A DNA stretch of 34,095 nt, from the NCBI GenBank assembly GCA_022777585.1, contig JALFFZ010000083.1:1-34095 (forward strand), given 5' to 3'. Position numbers and translations under genes: made by a program. Below, in pieces: positions 9,004 to 19,500 of this stretch; positions within the stretch are counted from its first letter, which is position 1; each line of letters opens with the position of its first letter. The stretch comes from Bacteroidales bacterium. GTDB taxonomy: Bacteria; Bacteroidota; Bacteroidia; Bacteroidales; UBA932. The notes beneath the pieces are model-generated. The model did no database searches and was not told the DNA's origin. It saw only the letters and a program-made list of their open reading frames with translations.

Positions 9004-10467
9004 CTATTCGTCAATCCTGACGCAGCGTACTGCGAGTCCGAATCCTGGGTTCGCAGGTGTCTCCACACCATATCCGATACCCTCGAAGCCGAATGACCAT
9101 CTTGTAGGATAGGCATCCGCAACCTTTCCGAAGTCAGCGTCACCGAGATTGAACATTGTGCTGTTCCAGAGGAATGTAATTCCACCGAAGCCTCTGGCAA
9201 GTTCGCCTGAATAGCATATACGGCCGGAGTTTCCGCAAGGGAACCAGGACTTCTCCCCATCGAAGGTGTAATACCAGCCGACCGGTTCGTCCGTTGTTCC
9301 CACCTTCTCCATACGGGCCTCAAAATCAGCATTCTTGCCCCAGTCAGAGCCGGCTGGCACACGATAGCCGTAAGGACAAGGGTCCACATTGGTCTTGAAC
9401 CTGTCATAATCCTCCCAGCCCCTTACAGTGCCATACCATGAACCAAGGAAATCCCAGTTCCAAGGTCCTGAGCACCATACGCCGTCCCTCTTGTTGTCAA
9501 CACCGGTGTAGAATGTTGTAGGATGGCTGTCAGCCTCCTCTCGGGTATATGCCTGACCATTGTCGAGTGTCCAGGAGAAATCATAGGCATTGTTGAACAC
9601 AGTATATTTTCTGGCCTCGGAGAACACCTGGGCCTCACCCCATTCGTCCTCATATCCACCGAAAATCGGAGATATTCTGCCAAACTGATAAAGTATTGTG
9701 CTCCAAGCCTTCCGGCCCTCCTCCTGAGTTGCTCCAGTGGCTCCGATCACCCTGTCAAGGAAATAAGACTTCTCGGTAATCCTGACATCCTTAGGCTGGT
9801 CAGTGCACCAGATGAGCCAGGACCACACCACATTGCCGCCCTCATCGAAACCGCAGATCACGGCATTGCCCTCATTTCCTGTCACTCTGAACTTTATGGC
9901 ACCTGACGAATAGCTGACATCGGAAATGATGTTCTGCTTCTTGGCAAAGGCCTCTTCCGAGCTTGCCCAGATCCAGTCAGCTGAAGCAATCCTGATCGGC
10001 GTCCCGTCAATCTTCTTTGGTACAAAGCCATAGAATCCTTCTGACGAGACAATGTAGGTGTTGGCCGGATGTACAAACTCTTTCCAGTCAAGCTCCACGA
10101 AGAATGTCTCCTGAGCGGTGGAATATTCACCTGAATAACTCATTGCCGCTACCTGAATCGTATAGGTCTTGTCCCAGTCCAGATCCTTTACGGTGACCCT
10201 CTGTCTTTCCTCGCCAACCTCTGTGCCATTGAACAGGATATTCTCCACAGGCATATTCTCCGGGAGTTCATCGGTTCTGGTAACGAGATATGAGGAATAT
10301 ATGGAATTGGAGGAAATCACATCGAACGAGACTGAATTGTTCTCGACGCTGATATTGTCCAGGCTGATTTCAGGTGCAGCAGCGGACTGCAATTCCTCAT
10401 TGTCCCCGCAAGCGGAGGCAATGAAGGCGAGTCCCGCAAGAGCATATATCAATAAATTTCTGGTCAT
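9004..10467 (-). CDS. FISUMP-like lipoprotein with fibronectin-type N-terminus
   Basis: Last gene of the seven-gene operon, 487 residues. The signal peptide ends IASAC with Cys20, followed at once by GDNEE, an acidic run resembling surface-export signals of Bacteroidota lipoproteins. An fn3-like domain covers about 30-130 (TVKDLDWDKTYTIQVAAMSYSG). The rest resembles the Fibrobacter major paralogous (FISUMP) type domain common in Bacteroidota surface lipoproteins: VVWSWLIW near 214-220, FLDRVIGATGA near 236-246, LYQFGR, and DPCPYGYRVP at 362-371. No catalytic residues are recognisable; a binding or adhesin-like surface role is the likeliest guess. The ATG at 10467 is preferred over a TTG four codons upstream and lies 12 bases after the stop of the PorV-like gene. 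Confidence 0.75.
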   Translation of the reverse strand: MTRNLLIYALAGLAFIASACGDNEELQSAAAPEISLDNISVENNSVSFDVISSNSIYSSYLVTRTDELPENMPVENILFNGTEVGEERQRVTVKDLDWDKTYTIQVAAMSYSGEYSTAQETFFVELDWKEFVHPANTYIVSSEGFYGFVPKKIDGTPIRIASADWIWASSEEAFAKKQNIISDVSYSSGAIKFRVTGNEGNAVICGFDEGGNVVWSWLIWCTDQPKDVRITEKSYFLDRVIGATGATQEEGRKAWSTILYQFGRISPIFGGYEDEWGEAQVFSEARKYTVFNNAYDFSWTLDNGQAYTREEADSHPTTFYTGVDNKRDGVWCSGPWNWDFLGSWYGTVRGWEDYDRFKTNVDPCPYGYRVPAGSDWGKNADFEARMEKVGTTDEPVGWYYTFDGEKSWFPCGNSGRICYSGELARGFGGITFLWNSTMFNLGDADFGKVADAYPTRWSFGFEGIGYGVETPANPGFGLAVRCVRIDE

Positions 10468-10479
10468 ATTCTGTTTCAA

Positions 10480-11397
10480 TTAAAATCTGTATCCTATTCC
10501 CACGTTGAACGTATTCTTCATCGGACCGGAAGCGCAGTTCCAGGAAATGTCCAGGCTGAAGCCTGCGAAAAGCAGACCTACTCCGGCAGAGAAGAATGAA
10601 GGGATTCCGGCTTCCTTGCCGCAGTAATGGCCGCCCGCACGGACGAAATAATGGTCGGCATAGCCGTACTGTACTCCGGCATTGGCGCATACCGCGAACG
10701 GGCTCACATACATACCCGCCTCGACTGTGGCGTCAAGAGAATGCTTTCCGAAACTCCAGTCCCCGTCAACACCCAGCTGGGCATAGCAAGGAAGCGGATA
10801 AGAATCCACCGGAATACCGAGATTCTTTCCGGTAAGGCTCACTCCGAGCCACCCGAGCGGCTGGTAACGGAACTGGATGTCGGCAAAACCGGTGCGGCTG
10901 ACATTCCTGACCCCGTCCATCTCCGGAGAATGCGAAGACTGGGCATAGTTCAGGGAAATTCCAGCCGAGAACTTGTCCACAATCCTCCAGGTGAAACCTG
11001 CGCCGATTCTGAAATCCAAAGGCCTGAAATCTCCGAGCGACTCGCCGTACTCCCCTGTCACCGGATATTTCTCACCAATATTGCCGAGAACTCCGAATGT
11101 GATGCCGAACCTGTCGTCAATGCCATAGGCCACTCCGATTGAAACGACATCAGATGCGGAAACAGTAGGCTGGAAATAACCGTAGGAAATCCCGGCCGCC
11201 AGAGAACCGCCATTGAGACCTGTTTCGGCAAGCGAGCCGAAATGAGAGAATGCACCCTTGGCCGATGTTCCTCCCATTGCCATCGAGACAGGGTCCGGGG
11301 ATATGGAAAGGAACGGCATTGCGGTATCCTTTGCCGCCGAGCTGATGGCAACTGTCAGCGGCAGGAGAAAAGCCAGAATATATCTTGTTTTCATCAT
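10480..11397 (-). CDS. PorV/PorQ family outer-membrane beta-barrel protein
   Basis: A 305-residue outer-membrane protein with a cleavable signal peptide (MMKTRYILAFLLPLTVAISSAA) and no lipobox. Directly after it comes FLSISPDPVSMAMGGTSAK, which has the N-terminal pattern of the PorV/PorQ family. The rest alternates short amphipathic strands and glycine turns and ends in an aromatic residue (GIGYRF), as expected of a barrel. PorV and relatives are FadL-like barrels that carry T9SS cargo from the translocon to the attachment machinery. The gene overlaps the stop of the T9SS-tagged subtilase by four bases (ATGA), so the two are translationally coupled. It is shorter than typical PorV (about 390 aa) and nearer PorQ length. 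A dedicated role for the neighbour is inference. Confidence 0.78.
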   Translation of the reverse strand: MMKTRYILAFLLPLTVAISSAAKDTAMPFLSISPDPVSMAMGGTSAKGAFSHFGSLAETGLNGGSLAAGISYGYFQPTVSASDVVSIGVAYGIDDRFGITFGVLGNIGEKYPVTGEYGESLGDFRPLDFRIGAGFTWRIVDKFSAGISLNYAQSSHSPEMDGVRNVSRTGFADIQFRYQPLGWLGVSLTGKNLGIPVDSYPLPCYAQLGVDGDWSFGKHSLDATVEAGMYVSPFAVCANAGVQYGYADHYFVRAGGHYCGKEAGIPSFFSAGVGLLFAGFSLDISWNCASGPMKNTFNVGIGYRF

Positions 11398-14054
11398 TTC
11401 TTGGAGAATTTGGATTTATAAGTGCCCTTGGCTGTCTCAAGGGACAATGTATATACACCCGGAGCAATGTCCGTCAATTCAATTTTCAATGGGGAATTAA
11501 GGGAAACCGCAATATTGGATGCTGACCACACAATTGCTCCCGAAGCGGAGTAAACCTTGACAGAAGCATCTGTATCCGTACCCGTACGTACATAGACATA
11601 GTCAGTGGCAGGGTTAGGATATATGTCCATGGCAGACGACGGATCCCTGACGACGAGAGTGAACTCCGATGAAGCGGAGGCTCCCCTTGCATCCGAAACA
11701 GTGAGGCGGGCACGGGTGCTTCCCACGGCCTTGCCTGTAAAGACAGCCACACCGTCAGAATATGAGAATGATGCAATCCCCCTGTCTGTAAGCTCCACGG
11801 TGGCGAACAAAGGCTCCGCATCGGCATCGCTGAAGTAATCGCTGATGACGATTTCGGAACTTGCGCCCGGGCCGTTGACAGCCAGTGATGGAACATCCAT
11901 GACAAGCTCAGGAGCAGTGTTGGCGAGCACAGTGAAATTGAATTCCATAGAGCCCATAGCCCCGTACTCGTCCACCACGCTCACCGGCACAGTGTGCTTT
12001 CCCTCGGCAGCCTCGGCGCCATGGATAAGGAGAGTTCCGATTCCATTGTCGTATGAGAACTGCATGCTGGACTCGAGATTGTCAATGAATATGGTCACGT
12101 CATGTCCGTCAGGGTCCGTCGCCTCGAACTCCACATTGAGATTGTCCCAGGACCTGACAGTCAGGTTGTTGCCGGAAAGGCTCCTGACGGAAGGAGAGGA
12201 ATTCCTGCCGGTAGTCACGTGACGCACTTCCGAGAGTTCCGACTCGTTTCTGGCAAAGTCGGAGGCAGTCAATGCGCAATAGTATCCGGTCTCGAACTCG
12301 AGATGCTTCAATGCAAGCTTCACCCTTCCTTCACCCGCAGATTCCAGGTCAGCCACCTTATACTGTACCTTCGTGGCCCTGCTCATTGTCGCTGCGGTAA
12401 ATTCAGCCCTGCTGTAATATACATTGATATATCCGGCCCTGGCTGTTCCCCCGTCATCGGAAGGGACGGTGAGATTGTACACAATCGAGTTGGACAAAGT
12501 AGAAATACTGTAGTCGGAAACAGGCTGTGGAGCCTCCCTGTTGAGGGTTGAGAGAGCCAGTTCAGCATCCACCATTCCCTTTCCGAGCTTTCCGACATAG
12601 CCGGGGTTGAATTCATAAATGCTCTCGTCGGTGGCTCTCACGACAGCATCCCAGAGATCCCGGTTCGTATAGTCCGGTCCACCTGCTGCGGAGAGCAGCA
12701 ATGCAGCGATTCCGGATACGTGAGGGCAGGCCATCGAAGTACCCTGATAGCCTCCGTACGAGCCGTCCGGCATTGTGGAGTAAACGCCTCCGTCCGGGAA
12801 GGTCTGGTCTCCTCCGGGAGCGCAGACAGTAACCCAGTCACCGTAATTGGAATAATAGGCCAATGAGCCGTAAGGTCCGATTGCAGCGACTGAGATCACC
12901 TTCTCATAGGCTGCCGGCAGAGCCATCGTGACGGCATCATTGCCGGCGGCGAAGATGACCAGACCTCCCTTCATGGGGCCGATCTGGTTTCCGTCCGGAT
13001 CACAGCCAGCCACTTCTATGAAGTAGTCTATGCCCTGCTTCACTGCAGGAGGAAGAGTGGTTACGTGCTGTCTCTCGTCATATCCCCAGCTGTTCTGGGC
13101 AATCACCGCACCGTTCTCGGCTGCATACTGGAATGCCTTGAGCATATCCGCTCCCTTATTCACGGTCGGGTCAATCATCTGGACACCCATTATCCTGACT
13201 CCGGGAATGTCCGGGTATCTTCCTCCGGCCACGCCGCAGACTCCTATTCCGTTGTTGTTGGCGGCGGCGACAGTACCGGCCACGTGGGTACCGTGATCCA
13301 CCGGATGGATGGCCGCATTGCCGGTCACGAAGTTGTATCCGTGGATATCATCCACATATCCGTTGCCGTCATCGTCCCTGCCATTGCCGGGAATCTCCGC
13401 CTCATTGGTCCACGCATTGGGCTTGAGATCAGGATGGTCAAAGTCCACTCCGCTATCCAGGACGGCGACAATGACATCACTGTTTCCAAACACTCCGTAC
13501 TTGTCCCAGGCCCTCTGAAGGCCCATGTCAATGCCCTTTCTGAAGCCGAACTGGCCTGTATTGTTATAATGCCACTGATGGGATGCGTAATACGGGTCAT
13601 TCATCGTCACGGACATTTCCCTGACCTTGTAAACAGGTTCCGCGCTCACCACGCAGCCGCCTGATTTACCAGCCGCCGAAACCGCCCTGGTAACCGGCGT
13701 CTCTTCCGCAAGCCCGGCCTCGAACCAGCGGTGAAGGCCATGTTTGCGCTGCATCTTCTCATACTTTCCACCTATGAAGAAGCACGGTTTCAATGACACC
13801 ACATTCATTGCGGCAAGTTCCTCCGGAATGTCCGAAACCCTGACGAAGCCGCCATTGGCCGAAGCCGAAAGAATCAGTCCGTCTGCCACTTCCTCAGTCA
13901 GCTGGAGCCTCATCACTCCCGGCTCGCAGGCATCGGACTCAAGGGTATTCACACCGGTCTCCGTTCCCGCATTGATTTCCACCGGCTCAGTCTGGCAGGA
14001 GACCAGGGCAATCATGAGCGCCAGAATGGAACATATAGCTGTCTTTCTTTTCAT
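11394..14054 (-). CDS. Subtilisin-like serine protease (S8) with C-terminal T9SS sorting domain
   Basis: Secreted protease of 886 residues. The signal peptide ends IALVSC with Cys20, a good lipobox. The S8 domain spans about 155-480 with the complete triad: D200 in AVLDSGVDFDHPDL, H254 in DHGTHVAGT and S440 in GTSMACPHVSG; oxyanion Asn is at N372 in AAGNDA. Beyond it lie an fn3-like stretch (about 505-615) and two cadherin-like or Ig-like repeats (about 620-800, VRSWDNLNVEFEATDPDGHD and ELVMDVPSLAVN). The tail from about 806 (MDIYPNPATDYVYV ... IAPGVYTLSLETAKGTYKSKF) is a textbook type A T9SS sorting signal, so the protein should be exported to the cell surface. It is the only obvious enzyme of the operon and is followed by a PorV-like barrel. 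A lipobox together with a T9SS signal is unusual. Confidence 0.93.
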   Translation of the reverse strand: MKRKTAICSILALMIALVSCQTEPVEINAGTETGVNTLESDACEPGVMRLQLTEEVADGLILSASANGGFVRVSDIPEELAAMNVVSLKPCFFIGGKYEKMQRKHGLHRWFEAGLAEETPVTRAVSAAGKSGGCVVSAEPVYKVREMSVTMNDPYYASHQWHYNNTGQFGFRKGIDMGLQRAWDKYGVFGNSDVIVAVLDSGVDFDHPDLKPNAWTNEAEIPGNGRDDDGNGYVDDIHGYNFVTGNAAIHPVDHGTHVAGTVAAANNNGIGVCGVAGGRYPDIPGVRIMGVQMIDPTVNKGADMLKAFQYAAENGAVIAQNSWGYDERQHVTTLPPAVKQGIDYFIEVAGCDPDGNQIGPMKGGLVIFAAGNDAVTMALPAAYEKVISVAAIGPYGSLAYYSNYGDWVTVCAPGGDQTFPDGGVYSTMPDGSYGGYQGTSMACPHVSGIAALLLSAAGGPDYTNRDLWDAVVRATDESIYEFNPGYVGKLGKGMVDAELALSTLNREAPQPVSDYSISTLSNSIVYNLTVPSDDGGTARAGYINVYYSRAEFTAATMSRATKVQYKVADLESAGEGRVKLALKHLEFETGYYCALTASDFARNESELSEVRHVTTGRNSSPSVRSLSGNNLTVRSWDNLNVEFEATDPDGHDVTIFIDNLESSMQFSYDNGIGTLLIHGAEAAEGKHTVPVSVVDEYGAMGSMEFNFTVLANTAPELVMDVPSLAVNGPGASSEIVISDYFSDADAEPLFATVELTDRGIASFSYSDGVAVFTGKAVGSTRARLTVSDARGASASSEFTLVVRDPSSAMDIYPNPATDYVYVRTGTDTDASVKVYSASGAIVWSASNIAVSLNSPLKIELTDIAPGVYTLSLETAKGTYKSKFSKK

Positions 14055-14065
14055 TTTCCTGATAA

Positions 14066-14941
14066 TTAGTTGGCTGTCAATACAATGTCCTTGTCATAGA
14101 GTTCCTCGAAATACTGGCCTTCAACATTGAAGATGCCATATTGCCGGACAGTGAGGGTCTGTCCATCCCCGCTTACGCCGATCTCGAAGGAGTTCCCCAC
14201 CTTGATCACGCCGCCGACAAAGCTGGCGATAGGGGCAAGCTGGAATGTATCATTGTTGATGGAGAAGAAGCTGGACGCGGACGAGAACTTGATGGACTGG
14301 GTATTCACATCCACCGCACCCATCACGTAGTTGGTCGTCTTGTCGGAAGGCTTGTAGCCCGGCAGCACGTTCTCCAGATAAGGGTCGAAATTGTATAGGG
14401 CCACATACTTGCGGTCAGCGCTGACAGTCACATAGACCTGATGGTTCCTGTATATCGTATTGTCTCCGGCTGATACATAATCGCCCACGTAAGTGTCGGC
14501 CAGCTTGTAATACCAAGGCACATCCGGGACCTCGACTGCCACCTTTTCGGAATAGACCGGTCCGTCCACGGTGGATGCCGCTGCCATTATCCAGTTTGTG
14601 GTACCCGGAGTGACTTTCACGGATACATTGAAGGTTCCGTCGACCGGCTTCATCGGAGTGTAGGACGACTGGTAGAAATCGAAATCGGTGGAGGACATCA
14701 GCCCGGCTTCCGGCCTGAGCATCATGTTGTCAAATCCGGACAGGGTGATGTCCACGCTCAGCGTTCCGGTGAACTCGTCCACCTCGAAATTGTCTCCGAG
14801 ACTGACCTCGATATTGTCCTTGCGCCCGGCAAACCCTGCCTCGACCTCATCCTTGTCCTCAGCCAGGCCGCAGGAAAGAACCAGCAGCCCGGATATGGAC
14901 AAAGGCATCATAAATCTCATATAATCGGTAATATGTCTCAT
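14066..14941 (-). CDS. Uncharacterised SusCD-associated lipoprotein
   Basis: A 291-residue lipoprotein of no family I recognise. The signal peptide ends LLVLSC at Cys24, followed by GLAEDKDEVEAG, which is acidic and fits surface exposure. The mature part looks all-beta: an N-terminal half with Ig-like strands (GTLSVDITLSGF, GTFNVSVKVTPGTTNWIMAAAS) and a C-terminal half with eight or so short strands (VGDYVSAGDNTIYRNHQVYV, SFEIGVSGDGQTLTVRQYGI). The position directly after SusD is where accessory surface-binding lipoproteins (SusE/SusF-like) usually sit, so a ligand-binding role is plausible. The start could also be the ATG at 14920; both keep the signal peptide. It lies 10 bases after the SusD stop and 11 before the subtilase start. 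Confidence 0.7.
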   Translation of the reverse strand: MRHITDYMRFMMPLSISGLLVLSCGLAEDKDEVEAGFAGRKDNIEVSLGDNFEVDEFTGTLSVDITLSGFDNMMLRPEAGLMSSTDFDFYQSSYTPMKPVDGTFNVSVKVTPGTTNWIMAAASTVDGPVYSEKVAVEVPDVPWYYKLADTYVGDYVSAGDNTIYRNHQVYVTVSADRKYVALYNFDPYLENVLPGYKPSDKTTNYVMGAVDVNTQSIKFSSASSFFSINNDTFQLAPIASFVGGVIKVGNSFEIGVSGDGQTLTVRQYGIFNVEGQYFEELYDKDIVLTAN

Positions 14942-14951
14942 AATTCAATCT

Positions 14952-16487
14952 TTAGAGCGGGTTCTGGTCTTTTTCCGTGATGTAGATATTTTCCTGGAGT
15001 TCCCTCTGAGGGATCTGGAAAAGCCAGTATTTGTGATGGGCAGGCACATCCACGATGACATTGAGGAACTCCATATTGTGGTTGGTTCCCTCATATGAGC
15101 GGATGCATCCCTCGGAATTGCGTCTCCTGTCGTAGTAGGACAGTCCCTCACCCCAAAGTTCGATTCTTCTCTGGAGATGAACCTCTTCAAGTGTCGCATC
15201 CTGGTTCCAGGCCGGATTCCTCGTGACAGCGAACTCCGCAAGCACCGCCTGCGCCTCAGACTGTTTTCCAAGATGTATCAATGATTCAGCCTCAATGAGA
15301 TACATCTCCGATGCACGAAGGTAGATATAGTCTTGGAGCCATTGGTCCATATATCCGAACTTCCTTGCCGCGTATGGCAATGTCGAAGCCACGGCCGAAG
15401 CATCCGCAGCGGCTTCTCCTCCGTTCGGACCGTTGAAGAGTCCCTTCCTGAGGTCAGTGTTCGGAATCGCATCGTAGAGCTTCCTGTCAATCAGCTTTCC
15501 GAGCTGGTCAAGCCCTGCATATCCCGGGCAGTCATTGCTCATCTGCGAGAAGAACGAGGCATAGGTCGTCTGAGTCTCGGCCGTATGGTTGAATCCCCAC
15601 ATAACCTCGGCGTCCTCAATGTCCATGAAACCGGAATAGAGCCTGTCCGCATCCATGAGGACATAGCCTTTCCTTGCCTCAGATGCCATCGCGGCGGCCT
15701 TTTCCCACTGCTGGGTATAGAGATAGTATCTGGCTGCGAGTCCCTGGGCCACCTGCTTGTCAATGAACATCTTGGAAGGCCTGACATAACCATCCAGAAG
15801 CGGAAGGGCTGCATTGATGTTCTCCTCGATATGCTCGCATACAATGCCGAGAGTGTTCCTTCCCTGCCTTGAGGCAATGATGTCAGAACTCTTGGCATCC
15901 CTCGTGGCATAGACAATCGGCACTCCGGAAGCCTCCTTGTTGAATGCACCCGAGGCATCAGTCGGATCCTGGAAATACATCATCAGGTAAAGATAGGAAA
16001 TCGCCCTTACCATATATGCCTGGCCCAGATTCGCCCTTGAGGACGGGTTTGAAGGGTCAACGCCCGGCTGGAAAAAGTCAATTATGGTATTCGAGTTGTT
16101 GATGAGGGTATAGAATGTGGACCAGAGCTGTGTGGGCCTCTTGTAGTCATATTCCCTGTAGTCGAATGCATAATCGTACATTCCCCATCCCCTCGCACCG
16201 TGGAGGACAATGTCACCGGCCATCCAGTCGCCAATCATAAGGCAGGACAGCATTCCGAAGTCATCGTGTTCAGAACCCGAAGTACCTCCGGCATTGTACT
16301 GCACCATAAAGGAGTAAAGTCCTGATACATAGGATGCGAGATATTCCGGGTCATTCTCCACCATCTCTGCGGCCTTCTCACCTGTAAGATAGTCGGTAGT
16401 CTCGACCCCGAAGTATTTGTCTGAGCAGGAGACGGCTGAGATGACAGCAGCTCCGGCCAGGATGATATTGCGAATCAGTTTCATCAT
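14952..16487 (-). CDS. SusD/RagB family nutrient-binding lipoprotein
   Basis: A 511-residue SusD/RagB homologue that caps the adjacent SusC porin and captures substrate at the surface. The signal peptide ends ISAVSC (Cys21), followed by SDKYFGVE. Family features are the helical TPR-like core with GQAYMVRAISYLYLMMYFQD, the central KMFIDKQVAQGLAARYYLYTQQW segment and the C-terminal YLRASEMYLIEAESLIHLGK, RRIELWGEGLSYYDRRR and IPQRELQEN. The start is chosen at 16487 because a purine-rich GGGAGG ends seven bases upstream of it. ATGs at 16493 and 16484 are also possible and do not change the mature protein. It follows SusC by about 16 bases. Sequence alone does not tell whether the ligand is a glycan or a peptide; the operon content favours peptide. 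Confidence 0.92.
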   Translation of the reverse strand: MMKLIRNIILAGAAVISAVSCSDKYFGVETTDYLTGEKAAEMVENDPEYLASYVSGLYSFMVQYNAGGTSGSEHDDFGMLSCLMIGDWMAGDIVLHGARGWGMYDYAFDYREYDYKRPTQLWSTFYTLINNSNTIIDFFQPGVDPSNPSSRANLGQAYMVRAISYLYLMMYFQDPTDASGAFNKEASGVPIVYATRDAKSSDIIASRQGRNTLGIVCEHIEENINAALPLLDGYVRPSKMFIDKQVAQGLAARYYLYTQQWEKAAAMASEARKGYVLMDADRLYSGFMDIEDAEVMWGFNHTAETQTTYASFFSQMSNDCPGYAGLDQLGKLIDRKLYDAIPNTDLRKGLFNGPNGGEAAADASAVASTLPYAARKFGYMDQWLQDYIYLRASEMYLIEAESLIHLGKQSEAQAVLAEFAVTRNPAWNQDATLEEVHLQRRIELWGEGLSYYDRRRNSEGCIRSYEGTNHNMEFLNVIVDVPAHHKYWLFQIPQRELQENIYITEKDQNPL

Positions 16488-16503
16488 TTTCATTCCTCCC
16501 ACA

Positions 16504-19500
16504 TTAGAAAGTGATCGATACACCGCCAGATACGGTTCTCAATGCAGAATAATTGAATCCTGTGCTTCCGTTGAACGACTGGCGCACGTCAAGTCCGCGC
16601 CTCTTCGACTTGTACCAGAGATTGTCTCCGGTCACATAGATCCTGAGGTTCTGGATTCTGGCGCGTGACATCAGCTTGTCCGGGAAAGTGTAGCCCACTG
16701 TGGCGTTCCTTATGCTGATATAGGAAGCCTTCGTCAGGAAGCGGGTTGACATCTGGTTGGCGCCCTGATATGCGTTCTGCACGCGTGGAACGTCAGTGTC
16801 GGTATTCAGCGGGGTCCATCTGCGGAAAATATCCTTGTGCCAGTTGGTTCCGAGGGAGCCCGCGCTCATCAGTGAAGAATATCCGGAATCCATGCACCAT
16901 CCGCCGATCTGATATGCGAACGAGGCACTGAGGTCCACTCCGAAGAACTTGAACGATGTCGTGAATCCTCCGTAGAGGTCAGGGATGGCAGACTTGCCAA
17001 GCTTGACCTTGGTTGCCTCCGACACTGATGAGACATAGCTCACCGTCGTGGTACCATCCTCATTCTCAGTATATTTGGCATACATAGGAAGTCCGGATAC
17101 AGGGTTTACGCCCTTCCACTCGTACAGATAGAAATCGTAGAGGGAGCCTCCCGTGGAGCGGAAATAAGGATATGCCTCATACCCCTCCTTCGGCTTGTCG
17201 GAAGGGAGTTTGGTCAATGCATTCCTGTAATGCGTCCCGTTCAAGGTGATGTTCCACTGGAAATTCCTGTGTTTGAAGATGTCGGCGCTGACCTCAAACT
17301 CGATGCCTGTGTTCTTCATATCCATATCGTTGACGAGCTGGCTGTTAGGAGAACCCTGGCTGAGGGCAAGCGGCCGGTAGTAGATCATGTCCTTGGTCAC
17401 CTTTATGAAGAAATCCGCATTCACGCTGATCCTGTCGAAAAAGCGGCTCTCGAAGCCGGCGTTGAAATTGCGGGACTTTTCCCAGGTCACGTCAGGGGCG
17501 GCGCGGAATACCCTCTTGATGGAAGGTTCGCCGTCCACTCTCTCCACTGAGTAGAGGTCCTGATAAACCTTTGCAACACCGATATTGTCATTACCCTGGG
17601 TACCGTAGCTGGCCTTAAGCCTCAAATAATCCACTGCATTGACTCCGCGAAGGAAGTTCTCCTGCTTCATGTTCCAGGAAAGACCGGCTGACCAGAAGCT
17701 TCCCCATCTGCTGTCCGGAGCGAACCTCGAAGAGGCATCCCTTCTGTAAGAAGCTGACAGGAAATACTTTCCACCGTATGAATATTCAGCCCTGCCGAAT
17801 AATCCCTGAAGAAAATACTCTGCCGTCGAGGAATTGAGGTATTGGTAGAATGCCGCATTGGCGAAATCCGATACCGTAGGATCCAGATAGTTGGTCATCT
17901 GTCCGGAAAGTCCGTAGTTGCGGTCCTTCTTGATCTCGTGTCCGAGAAGGACATTGAGGCTGTGGTCTCCGAATGTCGGCGACCAGGTCAGAAGCTGGTT
18001 GGTGTTCAATGCGGTATATCTCGACATGGACTGCGAGCCGCGGCCGTTCACTGTCTGGGCATCGCCGCCGGCAGGAGTCTGGAACACGTCCGACTTGGTA
18101 TTGAAGAGGTCGTATGCGAGATTGACCGTGAATTTCAGATCTTTGAGAATCTGGACGTCAATGTAGCCCCTCGTGGTGAGGTTGTCATTGATAGTCTTGT
18201 TCTTGGAAGTCATAAGCTGGCCGTAAGGGTTGGAGAGCTGGCCGAATGCCCTGTTCTCACCCCAGTCATATTCCGGGTCGCCGTTTGCGGCATACTGCTT
18301 TTCTCCGGTCTCGAGATCGTATCTGTAAATCGGATAGATCGGAGCGATTGTCTGGCCGAAGAAGAAGAGGTTGTTGTAGGTAGAAGAGCTGCCTCCGCCG
18401 TAAGTCTGCTGCACCGTATTTGAATAGGAGAAGTTCAGACCGGCCTTGAGCCATCTGTAGATAGTCTGGTCAACCTTGGCCCTCACCGTTATACGGTCGA
18501 AGCCTGAGTTGGGAACATAACCTTCATCATTGAGGTATGATGCCGAGAGATAGACCTGGGTCTTCTCGGTACCACCGGCTATGCTCAGGTTGTACTCCTG
18601 ACGGACTCCATTGCGGAATACGTCCTTGTTCCAATCATCAGTCCACTTGAGCTCCGATGCGGCTGGATTGAGCTTTCCTGTGCGGGGGTCGATTACCTCG
18701 TCGTCATTTATTCCCCTGTAAACATTGTACTTGAGCAGCCTTATCAATGCTCCTGAAGCATAATAGTCGGCCTGGGATGCGCTCATAGGATTCTCCGTCC
18801 TGTAATATGCGGCATTGCGGAGAGCCTCCCAGGTCATTTCGTAATACTCACCCGGATTGGTGATCACATCGTATGCAGGCACACCCCGGGAATTGAATCC
18901 GGCCTTGGCGTCAAACGACACCCTGACCCTCTCCGCTGTTCCCCTCTTGGTCGTCACCATTATGACTCCGTTGGATCCGCGGGCTCCGTACATCGAGTTT
19001 GCGGCAGCGTCCTTCAATACCGTGAGCGATTCTATATCATTGGCTGGCAACGAGTTGAGACTACCCTCATAAGGCACGCCGTCAACCACGATGAGCGGGC
19101 TCTGGGATGCTGACACCGAGCCGAGTCCCCTGATGATGATGCTGGAACCGGAGCCCGGAGTGCCGGATGAGCTGGAGGTCTGAAGACCGGATACGGCTCC
19201 TTCGAGGGACTTGGAGATGTTGGATGTCTTCATCTTGGCCAGCTTCTCTCCGCTCACCTGCGAGGCCGAACCCACGAACGAGGACTTCTTCTGTACTCCG
19301 TAAGCCACTACGATTGTCTCGTCAATGCTCTCCGAATCGGGCTCGAGGGCGGCATTGAGGACATTCTCGCGGCCAACCTTCGCCTCCTGGCTGAGATAGC
19401 CTATCGAGCTGAAAACCAATGTCGAACCCTGCGAAGCTGCGATTTCATAATTACCGTCCGCATCAGAGGATACGCCATTCATCGTGCCCTTGACCATAAC

